From: Eubacteriaceae bacterium
Lineage (GTDB): Bacteria; Bacillota; Clostridia; Lachnospirales; Lachnospiraceae
Direction: 5' to 3'
Assembly (NCBI GenBank): GCA_902363805.1
Contig: CABJBF010000006.1
Span: 48,656 to 112,655, forward strand
Length of the DNA stretch: 64,000 nucleotides
Shown here: positions 45,658-54,440 of the stretch, piece after piece
Numbering within the stretch: position 1 is the first letter of the stretch
Layout of the letters: every line of letters begins with the position of its first letter
Program-made: the position numbers and the translations under genes
Notes under the pieces: model-generated
Databases searched by the model: none
Told to the model about the DNA's origin: nothing
The model's input: the letters and a program-made list of their open reading frames with translations, nothing else

Positions 45658-46794
45658 TTAGTCTAATCTACTATTTAAATAAGAAACAATTGCTATCCAA
45701 TCTAAATATTTGTATGCATAAATGCTAAACTTTTCTGCCGCATTTGTACTATAAGAACTGATTATGCCAATCAAATAACATAAATACACAAAATCAGTAT
45801 CTTTATCTATGTACTGCGACAATAATTTTTTATATTTGTCATACACGGCAATAGTCTTGTCGCCATCATTCTGCAAACCGTATAAAGACATTTTGGTTAA
45901 ATAATGAAATGCATCTACGTATTCAGGCATCTCATAATGCGCATACTCAAAGTCATACATGCACACTTCTTTTTTGCTATTATAATAAATGTTCCAAGGC
46001 GAAAAATCACCGTGACTAACCGCATAATAATCCTCTGTTTCTTTAAGCTGGTTTTCTATAATTCTAATTGAATGCTGTAATATCATTCCCTCATTTTTAG
46101 GGAACTTTATCTTTATTTCGGATTTTAATTTCTGAATTAATCTATATAGATCTGTCTCCTCATATTTACATAATATCTTTGTTTTGTCCATAATGTCTTT
46201 AAGACACTTCATATGCCTGTCATCAAATTCAAGTTTAATTTTTTCTGAAAGTTTCTTCTCACTTTTTTGTGCAAAAATATGCAAATCCCCAATAATAGAC
46301 GTATCTATTATTTCAGGAATGTTTGCTACTTCTTTTTCATGCAAAAATTCAATCATATCTAACTCGTGCTTCATCACATTAATAACTTCAGAAGAATTAG
46401 AAATTCTCAAATAGCACAATATCTTCTCATTCGTAAAAATCTGTAGCGTAACTTTTTGGTTTAATTCAGATGAAATATCTCCCATATAAGCTGCTACATA
46501 ATAATTTTCTGTTCCAACTAAACCGTCTATATATTCCTTTAGCTGTGGCTGTAACAATAAGTTAACTGTCTCAACTCCCATTTTGCGAAGCGCAAATCCA
46601 ACATCCTTTACCGTTAAAATTAAATCTCTTCTTTTCTGATCCTTCTTAGAATATGGCTGACACATTTCAATCGCCAATTTCAATTTATCTGCCGGAAGAA
46701 TCCATGTATTTTCGTTCTGATTAAAAACGAGGTACCTTCCACCTCCATCATCAGATGCAAATATACAATTTAATAATTGTTTATACCCGAACAT
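45658..46794 (-). CDS. APH/CotS-like phosphotransferase-fold protein
   Basis: The 378 residues carry an aminoglycoside-phosphotransferase/choline-kinase-like fold. The catalytic loop VSHGDFSPWN spans 259-268 (His261, Asp263, Asn268) and the metal-binding YDFEY lies at 280-284. N-terminal strands with YLVFNQNENTWILP and a LRISNSSE region precede it. CotS, YutH and similar spore-associated kinases use this fold, and so do small-molecule kinases. With the downstream GT4-like gene it forms a two-gene operon resembling cotS/cotSA. The substrate is unknown. GAGGG lies 9 nt before the ATG. Confidence 0.72.
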   Translation of the reverse strand: MFGYKQLLNCIFASDDGGGRYLVFNQNENTWILPADKLKLAIEMCQPYSKKDQKRRDLILTVKDVGFALRKMGVETVNLLLQPQLKEYIDGLVGTENYYVAAYMGDISSELNQKVTLQIFTNEKILCYLRISNSSEVINVMKHELDMIEFLHEKEVANIPEIIDTSIIGDLHIFAQKSEKKLSEKIKLEFDDRHMKCLKDIMDKTKILCKYEETDLYRLIQKLKSEIKIKFPKNEGMILQHSIRIIENQLKETEDYYAVSHGDFSPWNIYYNSKKEVCMYDFEYAHYEMPEYVDAFHYLTKMSLYGLQNDGDKTIAVYDKYKKLLSQYIDKDTDFVYLCYLIGIISSYSTNAAEKFSIYAYKYLDWIAIVSYLNSRLD

Positions 46795-47250
46795 CTCTAC
46801 ATCCCTCTTTTCAACAAATTTTCCGTAATTTTTCCCTGCATAATTGCCGTATTTGTTATTTTCATACTATCAGTCATAAATTTGTTACTTTATGCCATAC
46901 TGCAAATCATAAAATTATTTTATTTGCCTTTCCTATAAATTTATATTTTAGTTTTTCATTTTGTTCTTAAATTCAAATTTAATATTACTTTAGTTTTCTT
47001 TTTAATCCTTTTTATTTTTTTTAATCCGTTTCTAAATTTTTTCTATAATTTTATCTCATTTTGTAATCTGACCTAAATAATTCATTTGGTCGTTTTTATA
47101 ATTTTATCCTTTCCTTAAATTTTATTTTTCCTATCTGTACTCTCAATACAGACTTAGAAAATTAACACGTTAAATAATACTTTAATTATACTATTTTAAA
47201 GGTATTATATCAAATATTAATAAGCACAATTTTTACGTTGCACTATTGTA
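46795..47250. other. AT-rich intergenic stretch before the MerR-type gene
   Basis: About 450 bp of very AT-rich DNA between divergent genes holds no credible reading frame, RNA fold or terminator. The promoter of the APH-like gene must lie at its left end. Confidence 0.4.
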
Positions 47251-47398
47251 CAATATGGCGTTTTTTTACTAATTAAATTTTGATGTGGATTTTGCTTTAT
47301 AATGCTATGCAATATGTCGTTTTACCAATTATATTTTGATGTATATTTTGCTTTGTACTGCTGTGTAATATGGCGTTTTTTTACTAATTATGTTACGA
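47251..47398. repeat. Three direct repeats upstream of the MerR-methyltransferase gene
   Basis: Units beginning AATATGGCG (47252), AATATGTCG (47311) and AATATGGCG (47367) share the order aatatg-cg-tttt-act-aatta-attttgatg-attttgct, with spacings of 59 and 56 bp. The third is truncated. They end 55 bp before the start codon and may overlap promoter or operator sequence. Confidence 0.75.
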
Positions 47399-47451
47399 TT
47401 ACACAAGATAATAATTTTTGATAATACTTATGGTAACGAGAGGATTTTGTT

Positions 47452-48633
47452 ATGCAGAAAGGCGATTTATATTCATCAGGGGAATTTGCCAAAATGGCAC
47501 ATGTTTCCGTGAGAACAATACGTTATTACGATAAACAGAATATTTTAAAACCAACTTACATTACTGATTACGGAGCAAGATTTTATTCGCATGAGGATTT
47601 AGTTAGATTGCAGCAAATCCTTTTGCTCAAATACCTTGGTTTTTCTTTGGATGACATCAGAGAAATCACAATCGACGACAGCAATTCGCAAATGCTTCTC
47701 AATTCATTGAATATGCAGCTTAAACTTGTTCAGGATAGAATTGAGCAAATGCAAATGGTGGAGAAGGCGATTAAAGACACAATAACTGCCTTAACAAAGG
47801 AGCATCACGTTGACTGGAGTCAGATGTTAGAGCTTATTCATTTGACAAATGCAGAAAATTCTATAAAAACACAGTATCAGAATGCTTCTAATATTTCTGC
47901 AAGAATTAATTTGCACAATTTATACTCTCATAATGAGCAGCATTGGTTTAACTGGCTTTATGACAATTACAACATTCAGCCGTGCATGAAGGTTTTAGAA
48001 ATCGGTTGTGGAAGCGGAGCCCTTTGGACCCAAAACATGGACAAAGTGCCTGCTGACATTAACATTTATCTTTCTGATATTTCTCAGGGAATGATTCGTG
48101 ATACCAGACGTGCCATCGGACTTGCTGACACACGATTTTCTTTTGGAACATTCGACTGCGAAAATATTCCATATAAAGATGAAGAATTTGACCTTGTAAT
48201 TGCTAATCATGTGCTTTTCTACTGTGAAAATATTGATACTGCTCTCTCTGAAGTCAACAGAGTTTTAAAGAAAGGCGGTCGTTTCATATGCAGCACTTAC
48301 GGAAATAAGCACATGTGTGAAATTGACAAACTTGTCAAATCTTTTGACAACCGTATAAATTTGTCATCAAATAAACTTTATGAAAAATTTGGTCTTGATA
48401 ATGGTGAAGATTTTCTTAAACTTCATTTTAACTCTATTCAAATGAAGCCTTATGAAGATTACCTTGAGGTTGACCAAGCTGAGCCATTGATGGAATATAT
48501 TTTGTCCTGTCACGGAAACCAGAATGAATATATTCTCAGCAAATATCAGGAATTCAAAGATTTTGTCGAGCAGAAAACAAAAACTCCTTTCCATATTACT
48601 AAAGAAGCCGGAATATTTGTTTGTGTGAAATAA
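47452..48633 (+). CDS. MerR-family regulator fused to a SAM-dependent methyltransferase
   Basis: The 393-residue protein starts with a MerR DNA-binding domain (about 7-75: YSSGEFAKMAHVSVRTIRYYDK...YSHEDLVRLQQILLLKYLGFSLDDI) and a coiled-coil dimerisation helix (about 78-118). A class I methyltransferase (about 155-300) follows, with SAM motif VLEIGCGSGALW (181-192), an acidic strand end DIS, and FDLVIANHVLFYC (motif IV-like), and then a C-terminal lid. In usual MerR proteins the C-terminal part binds a drug or metal. Here it is an enzyme, so the protein may sense and modify a toxic small molecule. GAGAGGAT precedes the ATG. Operator-like dyads lie just downstream. Confidence 0.88.
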   Translation: MQKGDLYSSGEFAKMAHVSVRTIRYYDKQNILKPTYITDYGARFYSHEDLVRLQQILLLKYLGFSLDDIREITIDDSNSQMLLNSLNMQLKLVQDRIEQMQMVEKAIKDTITALTKEHHVDWSQMLELIHLTNAENSIKTQYQNASNISARINLHNLYSHNEQHWFNWLYDNYNIQPCMKVLEIGCGSGALWTQNMDKVPADINIYLSDISQGMIRDTRRAIGLADTRFSFGTFDCENIPYKDEEFDLVIANHVLFYCENIDTALSEVNRVLKKGGRFICSTYGNKHMCEIDKLVKSFDNRINLSSNKLYEKFGLDNGEDFLKLHFNSIQMKPYEDYLEVDQAEPLMEYILSCHGNQNEYILSKYQEFKDFVEQKTKTPFHITKEAGIFVCVK

Positions 48634-48667
48634 ATGATGGCATTTAGCAAAAACAAAAATAAGTTAG

Positions 48668-48727
48668 GGTACAACTCTGTACCCTAAAGTTAGCTTAAGG
48701 TTTTACAAGGGTACAACTTTGTACCCC
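48668..48727. promoter_or_regulatory. Paired GGGTACA-N4-TGTACCC dyads with a MerR-operator-like centre
   Basis: Two palindromes, GGGTACAACTCTGTACCC (48668-48685) and GGGTACAACTTTGTACCC (48710-48727), lie 42 bp apart. Between them CCTAAAGTTAGCTTAAGG (48684-48701) is a near-symmetric dyad resembling MerR-family operators. There is no T-tract, so they are not simple terminators. They may be binding sites for the upstream MerR fusion protein. Confidence 0.5.
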
Positions 48728-48942
48728 TAAGCATAAAATTTCTTTTCCTTAATTATGAAATCTGATATAAGACTCAATAAAATGTAAAGGATAACTGTTA
48801 CTTATGGTATAAGTGAACAATCTTAGCAAATAATAGCTTCAAGAATCTAAAATATCGCACCATATGTATCAATTTTGCATAAAATAGTGCAATTAAATAT
48901 GAATTTTTTATTAAATTTCAAAAAAATTGAAAAAAAGGCTTG

Positions 48943-48963
48943 AAGGTGACGTTACGTCACCTT
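48943..48963 (+). terminator. Hairpin before the rfb genes
   Basis: AAGGTGACG and CGTCACCTT form a perfect 9-bp stem with a 3-nt loop, followed by TTATT. It could end read-through from the MerR-type gene. Confidence 0.55.
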
Positions 48964-49034
48964 TTATTATGTACTTAACATTTGAGTCAGACAGTTTTAT
49001 TGCTTTCAAAGTAGAATGTTTTATGATATTTAAA

Positions 49035-49140
49035 ATCGTGCGAACTAATATTGTTGAATTGATAAATTTTATCAACTAATATTGTTGCAAAAATCGTGCA
49101 ACCGGATATTGCTACGATAATTTTATCATCATCAAATTCT
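49035..49140. repeat. Degenerate direct repeat upstream of rfbA
   Basis: Two units starting ATCGTGC (49035 and 49093, 58 bp apart) share the order atcgtgc-aac-atattg-taaatttta tcatc with variation. The first contains the AT-rich stem TTGATAAA/TTTATCAA. They lie in the rfbA upstream region and may be regulatory, but no clear promoter was resolved. Confidence 0.35.
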
Positions 49141-49177
49141 ACTTAAGCAAAATTTGATTAAACAAAGGAGATATACT

Positions 49178-50074
49178 ATGAAAGGTATTATTTTAGCAGG
49201 TGGTTCAGGCACACGTCTTTACCCTCTCACAATGGTAACTTCTAAACAGTTACTTCCTATTTATGACAAACCTATGATTTATTATCCAATGTCAGTTTTA
49301 ATGAATGCAGGCATTCGTGATATTTTAATCATTTCTACACCACAGGATACTCCTCGTTTCCAGGAATTACTTGGCGACGGACATCAGTTTGGTGTTAACC
49401 TTTCTTATAAGGTTCAGCCTAGCCCGGACGGACTTGCTCAGGCATTTGTAATCGGTGAAGAATTTATTGGTGATGATTGTGTTGCCATGGTTCTTGGTGA
49501 TAACATTTTTGCAGGTCACGGACTTAAGAAGCGTTTAAAAGCTGCTGTTGAAAATGCAGAAAGTGGAAAAGGCGCAACAGTATTTGGTTACTATGTTGAC
49601 GATCCTGAAAGATTTGGTATCGTAGAATTTGACAAAGAAGGTAAGGCTATTTCTATAGAAGAAAAGCCTGCACAGCCAAAGAGTAACTACTGCGTTACAG
49701 GTCTTTATTTCTATGATAATAAGGTTGTTGAATATGCTAAAAACCTTAAGCCAAGTGCTAGAGGTGAATTAGAAATCACTGATTTGAACAGAATCTACTT
49801 AGAAAACAACGAATTAAATGTTGAACTTTTAGGACAAGGATTCACTTGGTTAGATACAGGAACACATGAAAGTCTTGTTGAAGCAACTAACTTTGTTAAG
49901 ACTGTTGAAACACATCAGCATAGAAAAATTGCATGTCTTGAAGAAATCGCTTACCTTAACGGATGGATTTCAAAAGAAGACGTTCTTAAAGTTTATGAAA
50001 TATTAAAGAAAAATCAGTATGGCCAGTATTTAAAAGATGTACTTGATGAAAAATACATGGACGTACTTCACTAA
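49178..50074 (+). CDS. rfbA: Glucose-1-phosphate thymidylyltransferase
   Basis: RmlA/RfbA makes dTDP-glucose from dTTP and glucose-1-phosphate, the first step of dTDP-L-rhamnose synthesis. I place the ATG at 49178 (AAAGGAGAT 7 nt upstream), giving 298 residues with the nucleotidyltransferase signature [38 protein letters not shown] and [11 protein letters not shown]. The order rfbA-rfbB-rfbD-rfbC is complete. A TTG eight codons earlier overlaps the ribosome binding site. Confidence 0.96.
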   Translation: MKGIILAGGSGTRLYPLTMVTSKQLLPIYDKPMIYYPMSVLMNAGIRDILIISTPQDTPRFQELLGDGHQFGVNLSYKVQPSPDGLAQAFVIGEEFIGDDCVAMVLGDNIFAGHGLKKRLKAAVENAESGKGATVFGYYVDDPERFGIVEFDKEGKAISIEEKPAQPKSNYCVTGLYFYDNKVVEYAKNLKPSARGELEITDLNRIYLENNELNVELLGQGFTWLDTGTHESLVEATNFVKTVETHQHRKIACLEEIAYLNGWISKEDVLKVYEILKKNQYGQYLKDVLDEKYMDVLH

Positions 50075-50184
50075 TTAAAACTTTGTTTTCTTTGAAAACT
50101 CAGTTTGATAAACAGGGTATTTCCCTAAGCAATAACATTCATGTTATTAGAAAAAGAAAATTTACACAATTAAGGAGAATTATT

Positions 50185-51204
50185 ATGAACATTATCGTAA
50201 CCGGCGGTGCCGGATTTATCGGAAGTAACTTTGTATTCCATATGTTAAACACATATCCGGACTACCGTATTATTTGTCTTGACTGCCTCACATACGCAGG
50301 AAATCTTTCAACACTTGCTCCAGTTATGGACAATCCAAATTTCCGCTTTGTAAAAGAAGACATCACAGATAGAGAAGCTGTATATAAATTATTTGAAGAA
50401 GAACATCCGGACATCGTTGTTAACTTTGCTGCAGAAAGCCATGTTGACCGTTCAATCGAAAACCCTGAAGTATTCTTAAACACAAATATTTTAGGAACTG
50501 CAGTTTTAATGGATGCTTGTAGAAAATACGGCATCAAGCGTTATCATCAGGTATCAACTGATGAAGTTTATGGTGATTTACCACTTGACAGACCTGACTT
50601 ATTCTTCACAGAAGAAACACCAATTCACACAAGCAGTCCATACAGTTCATCAAAAGCTGCTGCTGACTTATTAGTATTAGCTTACCATAGAACATATGGA
50701 CTTCCTGTAACAATCAGCAGATGTTCAAATAACTACGGACCATATCATTTCCCAGAGAAATTGATTCCACTTATGATTGCTAATGCATTAAATGACAAAC
50801 CACTTCCAGTATATGGTAAGGGCGAAAACGTTCGTGACTGGTTATATGTAGAAGATCACTGCCGTGCAATCGACTTAATCATCCACAAAGGTAGAGTTGG
50901 TGAAGTTTACAATGTTGGTGGTCACAACGAAATGACAAACATCGATATCGTTAAGATTATTTGTAAAGAATTAGGCAAACCAGAAAGCCTTATCACATAT
51001 GTAGCTGATAGAAAGGGACACGATATGCGTTACGCTATCGACCCAACAAAGATTCACAACGAACTCGGATGGTTACCTGAAACAAAATTTGCTGATGGTA
51101 TCAAGAAGACAATTCAGTGGTATCTTGACAACAAAGAATGGTGGGAAACTATCATTTCCGGAGAATATCAGAATTATTATGAAAAAATGTATGGCAACAG
51201 ATAA
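50185..51204 (+). CDS. rfbB: dTDP-glucose 4,6-dehydratase
   Basis: RmlB/RfbB converts dTDP-glucose to the 4-keto-6-deoxy sugar with bound NAD. From the ATG at 50185 (AAGGAGAA 5-6 nt upstream) it is 339 residues: Rossmann GGAGFIGSNF, FAAESHVDRSI, the STDEVYGD active-site segment with Asp-Glu, YSSSKAAAD (Tyr-x3-Lys) and RCSNNYGPYHFPEKLIP. A longer reading frame from 50083 would extend over the ribosome binding site and is unlikely. rfbA ends 110 bp upstream. Confidence 0.97.
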   Translation: MNIIVTGGAGFIGSNFVFHMLNTYPDYRIICLDCLTYAGNLSTLAPVMDNPNFRFVKEDITDREAVYKLFEEEHPDIVVNFAAESHVDRSIENPEVFLNTNILGTAVLMDACRKYGIKRYHQVSTDEVYGDLPLDRPDLFFTEETPIHTSSPYSSSKAAADLLVLAYHRTYGLPVTISRCSNNYGPYHFPEKLIPLMIANALNDKPLPVYGKGENVRDWLYVEDHCRAIDLIIHKGRVGEVYNVGGHNEMTNIDIVKIICKELGKPESLITYVADRKGHDMRYAIDPTKIHNELGWLPETKFADGIKKTIQWYLDNKEWWETIISGEYQNYYEKMYGNR

Positions 51205-51220
51205 TATGTCTGCCTAAATG

Positions 51221-51254
51221 AAAATCCTGTTTTCTTCCCTGGAAACAGGATTTT
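51221..51254 (+). terminator. Hairpin between rfbB and rfbD
   Basis: AAAATCCTGTTT and AAACAGGATTTT form a 12-bp stem with a short loop and an extra T, so some transcription may stop here. It raises the possibility that rfbD-rfbC has its own promoter. Confidence 0.6.
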
Positions 51255-51305
51255 TCATAATTCAATGGTATACACTAAAATATATGTAATTTTAAAATCA
51301 CAAGA

Positions 51306-51377
51306 TGCCCGGGGCAAAAGGTCTTTTACCCACTTATAAGCAAGCTTATGTGGTCTTAAACCTTTTACCACTGGCAT
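51306..51377 (+). repeat. Interspersed palindromic repeat, copy A
   Basis: The element starts GCCCGGGGCAAAAGGTC and ends CCTTTTACCACTGGCAT. It contains CACTTATAAGCAAGCTTATGTG, split as CCACTTATAAGC/GCTTATGTGG arms, so it can fold into one long hairpin. It sits between rfbB and rfbD and matches copies at 10341-10450 (minus) and 14031-14144. Confidence 0.7.
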
Positions 51378-51403
51378 AATTACAATATCAAAAAGGAGTA
51401 AAT

Positions 51404-52300
51404 ATGAAAGTTCTCGTAACAGGAGTTAAAGGTCAATTAGGATTTGACGTAGTAAATGAATTAAAAGAGAAAAATATTGAAGCAGTTGGTGTTGATATCG
51501 AAGAAATGGATATCACAGACAAGGCTTCTGTAGATAAAGTCATCAAAGAAGTTAATCCTGACGCAGTAATTCACTGTGCTGCATGGACAGCCGTTGACGC
51601 TGCTGAAGATGAAGATAAGCAGGAAAAAGTTAAACTTGTAAACGTAAATGGAACACAGAATATCGCTGATGTTTGTAAGGAACTTGATATAAAAATGATG
51701 TATATTTCAACTGACTATGTATTTAACGGAGAAGGAACAGAACCTTGGCAGCCTGATTGCAAAGACTATGCACCTCAAAACGTTTACGGTCAGACAAAAC
51801 TCGATGGTGAATTAGCTGTTGCAAATACATTAGACAAATATTTTATCGTAAGAATCGCATGGGTATTTGGTAAAAACGGAAATAACTTTATCAAGACAAT
51901 GCTTAAAGTTGGCAAGAATCATGACCAGTTAAAGGTTGTTTCAGACCAGATAGGAACTCCAACTTACACATTTGACCTTGCTAAATTATTAGTATCTATG
52001 ATTGTAACTGACAAATATGGATACTATCACGCAACAAACGAAGGTGGTTACATCAGTTGGTGGGATTTCACAAAAGAAATTTTTAAACAGGCTACTGAAA
52101 TGGGTTATGACAGATACAGTGAAAAAAACATTACTGTTACACCTGTCACAACTGCTGAATACGGCGTTTCAAAAGCAAAACGTCCATTTAACAGCCGTCT
52201 CGATAAGAGCAAATTAGTTGAAAATGGATTCACTCCACTTCCAACATGGCAGGATGCTGTTAGCAGATATTTAAAAGAACTTGATATTGAAAGTTTGTAA
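51404..52300 (+). CDS. rfbD: dTDP-4-dehydrorhamnose reductase
   Basis: RmlD/RfbD performs the last step to dTDP-L-rhamnose with NAD(P)H. The 298 residues have VTGVKGQLGFDV (nucleotide motif), AAWTAVDAAEDE, STDYVFNGEG, YGQTKLDGE (Tyr-x3-Lys) and RIAWVFG. GGAG precedes the ATG at 51404. rfbC follows 36 nt after its stop. The upstream interval holds a hairpin and palindromic repeat copy A. Confidence 0.95.
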   Translation: MKVLVTGVKGQLGFDVVNELKEKNIEAVGVDIEEMDITDKASVDKVIKEVNPDAVIHCAAWTAVDAAEDEDKQEKVKLVNVNGTQNIADVCKELDIKMMYISTDYVFNGEGTEPWQPDCKDYAPQNVYGQTKLDGELAVANTLDKYFIVRIAWVFGKNGNNFIKTMLKVGKNHDQLKVVSDQIGTPTYTFDLAKLLVSMIVTDKYGYYHATNEGGYISWWDFTKEIFKQATEMGYDRYSEKNITVTPVTTAEYGVSKAKRPFNSRLDKSKLVENGFTPLPTWQDAVSRYLKELDIESL

Positions 52301-52336
52301 AAATCAAAATATTTTATAAATAAGGAGTAAACAAAA

Positions 52337-52945
52337 ATGGGACAGATTAAAGTTGAAAAAAATGCAGGTGGAATCAAAGGATTATGCGTTATCGAACCAA
52401 CAGTACACGGTGATGCAAGAGGCTATTTTATGGAAACATACAACCAGAAAGATATGCAGGAAGCCGGACTTGACATGGTATTTGTACAGGATAATCAGTC
52501 AAGTTCTACTAAGGGTGTTCTCCGTGGTCTTCATTTCCAGAAAGAATTTCCACAGGGCAAATTAGTTAGAGTTGTAAAGGGTAGCGTATTTGATGTAGCT
52601 GTTGACTTAAGAAGTGATTCAGAAACATACGGAAAATGGTTTGGTGTTGAACTTACTGAGGAAAACAAGAAACAGTTCTACATTCCAGAAGGATTTGCTC
52701 ATGGTTTCTTAGTACTTTCAGACCTTGCTGAATTCTGCTACAAATGTACAGACTTCTATCATCCTGGTGATGAAGGTGGACTTGCTTGGAATGATCCTGA
52801 AATTGGAATCAAATGGCCACAGCTTGTTGGCGAATATAAAGGAACTGCAAGCGGTGAAGGCTATAAGTTAGAAGACGGAACAGCACTCAACCTTAGCGAT
52901 AAAGATCAGTTATGGGTAGGCTTAAAGGATACATTTAAATTCTAA
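52337..52945 (+). CDS. rfbC: dTDP-4-dehydrorhamnose 3,5-epimerase
   Basis: RmlC/RfbC epimerises C3 and C5 of the keto-sugar. The 202 residues form the cupin-like barrel with VIEPTVHGDARGYF, FVQDNQSSS, GVLRGLHFQ (active-site His) and FYIPEGFAHGFLVLS. GGAG precedes the ATG. It ends the four-gene rfb set and is followed by a strong hairpin shared with the convergent downstream gene. Confidence 0.95.
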   Translation: MGQIKVEKNAGGIKGLCVIEPTVHGDARGYFMETYNQKDMQEAGLDMVFVQDNQSSSTKGVLRGLHFQKEFPQGKLVRVVKGSVFDVAVDLRSDSETYGKWFGVELTEENKKQFYIPEGFAHGFLVLSDLAEFCYKCTDFYHPGDEGGLAWNDPEIGIKWPQLVGEYKGTASGEGYKLEDGTALNLSDKDQLWVGLKDTFKF

Positions 52946-52973
52946 TAAAAACATGTGCAACATATCGCACAAT

Positions 52974-53008
52974 CAAATCAGGGCTGGCACATTGCCAGCC
53001 CTGATTTG
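52974..53008. terminator. Terminator after rfbC
   Basis: CAAATCAGGGCTGGCA and TGCCAGCCCTGATTTG form a perfect 16-bp stem with a 3-nt loop, followed on the plus strand by GTTTT. It lies between the convergent rfbC and nucleotidyltransferase-like genes. Confidence 0.85.
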
Positions 53009-53029
53009 GTTTTATGCAGAATACCATTC

Positions 53030-54271
53030 TTACTTTTTAAACACTTCCTTAAGCTCGCCCGCGACTTTTTTTCTTCGCGTAAATGGAATCTTGCCAATTC
53101 TGTAAATATACAAGAATGGAATTGCCCATTTATGTTTGTAGAAAAATGGGAAAAATTCTTCAATTGTATCCATTGACGGGAAAAGCCTGCGGAATATATA
53201 TCTTGCTTTGTCTGATGTTTTCTTTTTTTCTCCCTTAGTATATCCCATTTTATGAACCACACTATTTTCCAAATTTCCATAGGTTCCGGCATCAAGAACA
53301 TATGACAACATTTCCTGTTCTTTAACGTCAAATAAATCCCACCATTTTCTATCTTCCAAATTTTCATCAAACATTTTAAAGGCAATACTTCTAAATGTCT
53401 GCTCGAAATCGTAAGCATCAAGTTTCTTCAACTGCTCTTCAATGTAGTCAAAATCCAACTTTTCCTGCAAATTACTAACATACAAATATACGTCCAAAAC
53501 AGTTCTCAAACCCATCCCACTATTAAGAAAATGCTTATATGTATGCACTATAAAATAAACATAAAAATCATTATCAGAAAAATAAAACTGATTTGAAGTA
53601 TTATTACTCTCATTATTAGCAGCTGTTTCTCTGTTTTCATTAGTATCTTTTATTAAGATTGACTTAACATCTTTATAATATTCATACCACTTAGGTCTTT
53701 CCTTTGAGCTGACCAACTGCCTGTGCATTTCAAAATTATAAGCAGGCGGTTTCAAATACTCGTCATGATATCCTTTGTTATAGTCGTCAGATTTATATCC
53801 TCTTGCTGTCATAAACTCATAAACTTCTTTAGAATATTTATTGTCAAATAAAATATCATTATCAGCCATTTCCCTAAGTTCCGGAGCCGGATAATATTTT
53901 CTTATAACCATTCCTTTAAGAAGCATGTACCAAATATTATTTTTCTCGAAAAAATCCTGAATTGCTTCACGCTCTACATCCATAAGCACACTTTTGTAAA
54001 TAAGCTGATTTTTCTCCTTTAACCAACGTTTCCAAATATCACTATCAGATTCAAATCCCAACTTTTCCATTGCCTGTGCCATAATTGAAACAAGATTATG
54101 TTTCTTTGCAATATAATAAATTCTTCCTATATATATTTTCTGAGAATTTTCTTCATTTGCCACATCTATAATATTTTCATTAAAAAAATCTTTGTCAATT
54201 ATCTTATTGTTAACAAAATCTCCAAGGATTTTTATCACCATATAATAAGTTTTCAAATTTATATTTTCCAT
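53030..54271 (-). CDS. Uncharacterised nucleotidyltransferase-like protein (NTP_transf_5 type)
   Basis: The 413-residue protein has a helical N-terminus and then YMLLKGMVIRKYYPAPELREMADNDILF (about 116-145; given as family-like KG..YP..R...D.D pattern). This is the signature of the NTP_transf_5 nucleotidyltransferase family found in surface-polysaccharide loci. The two Asp residues (ADND) would bind metal. A helical remainder includes a lysine-rich end. The ATG at 54271 is preferred over a GTG one codon earlier. It is convergent with rfbC, so a role in polysaccharide decoration or regulation is possible but unproven. Confidence 0.68.
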   Translation of the reverse strand: MENINLKTYYMVIKILGDFVNNKIIDKDFFNENIIDVANEENSQKIYIGRIYYIAKKHNLVSIMAQAMEKLGFESDSDIWKRWLKEKNQLIYKSVLMDVEREAIQDFFEKNNIWYMLLKGMVIRKYYPAPELREMADNDILFDNKYSKEVYEFMTARGYKSDDYNKGYHDEYLKPPAYNFEMHRQLVSSKERPKWYEYYKDVKSILIKDTNENRETAANNESNNTSNQFYFSDNDFYVYFIVHTYKHFLNSGMGLRTVLDVYLYVSNLQEKLDFDYIEEQLKKLDAYDFEQTFRSIAFKMFDENLEDRKWWDLFDVKEQEMLSYVLDAGTYGNLENSVVHKMGYTKGEKKKTSDKARYIFRRLFPSMDTIEEFFPFFYKHKWAIPFLYIYRIGKIPFTRRKKVAGELKEVFKK

Positions 54272-54440
54272 CACAATTTATCTCTTTCAATTTTTTATTT
54301 TAATACAATTATAAAATATTTCTTAAATTATATTTTATTATACTATGCCAAGCAAAATTCCCAGCCATGTAATTGCATCCACACTCTAATACTTTGTTTC
54401 TGTAATTTCTTAATATAAATGGCTTTTAGATGCTCCTAAA

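Noticed and set aside
47251..47398. CRISPR array
   Set aside because: Only three imperfect AT-rich units with nearly the whole unit conserved, with no unique spacers and no cas genes nearby.
48668..48727. Reading the paired GGGTACA/TGTACCC dyads as a tandem terminator
   Set aside because: Neither stem is followed by a run of T, and the symmetric DNA in between looks like a protein-binding site.
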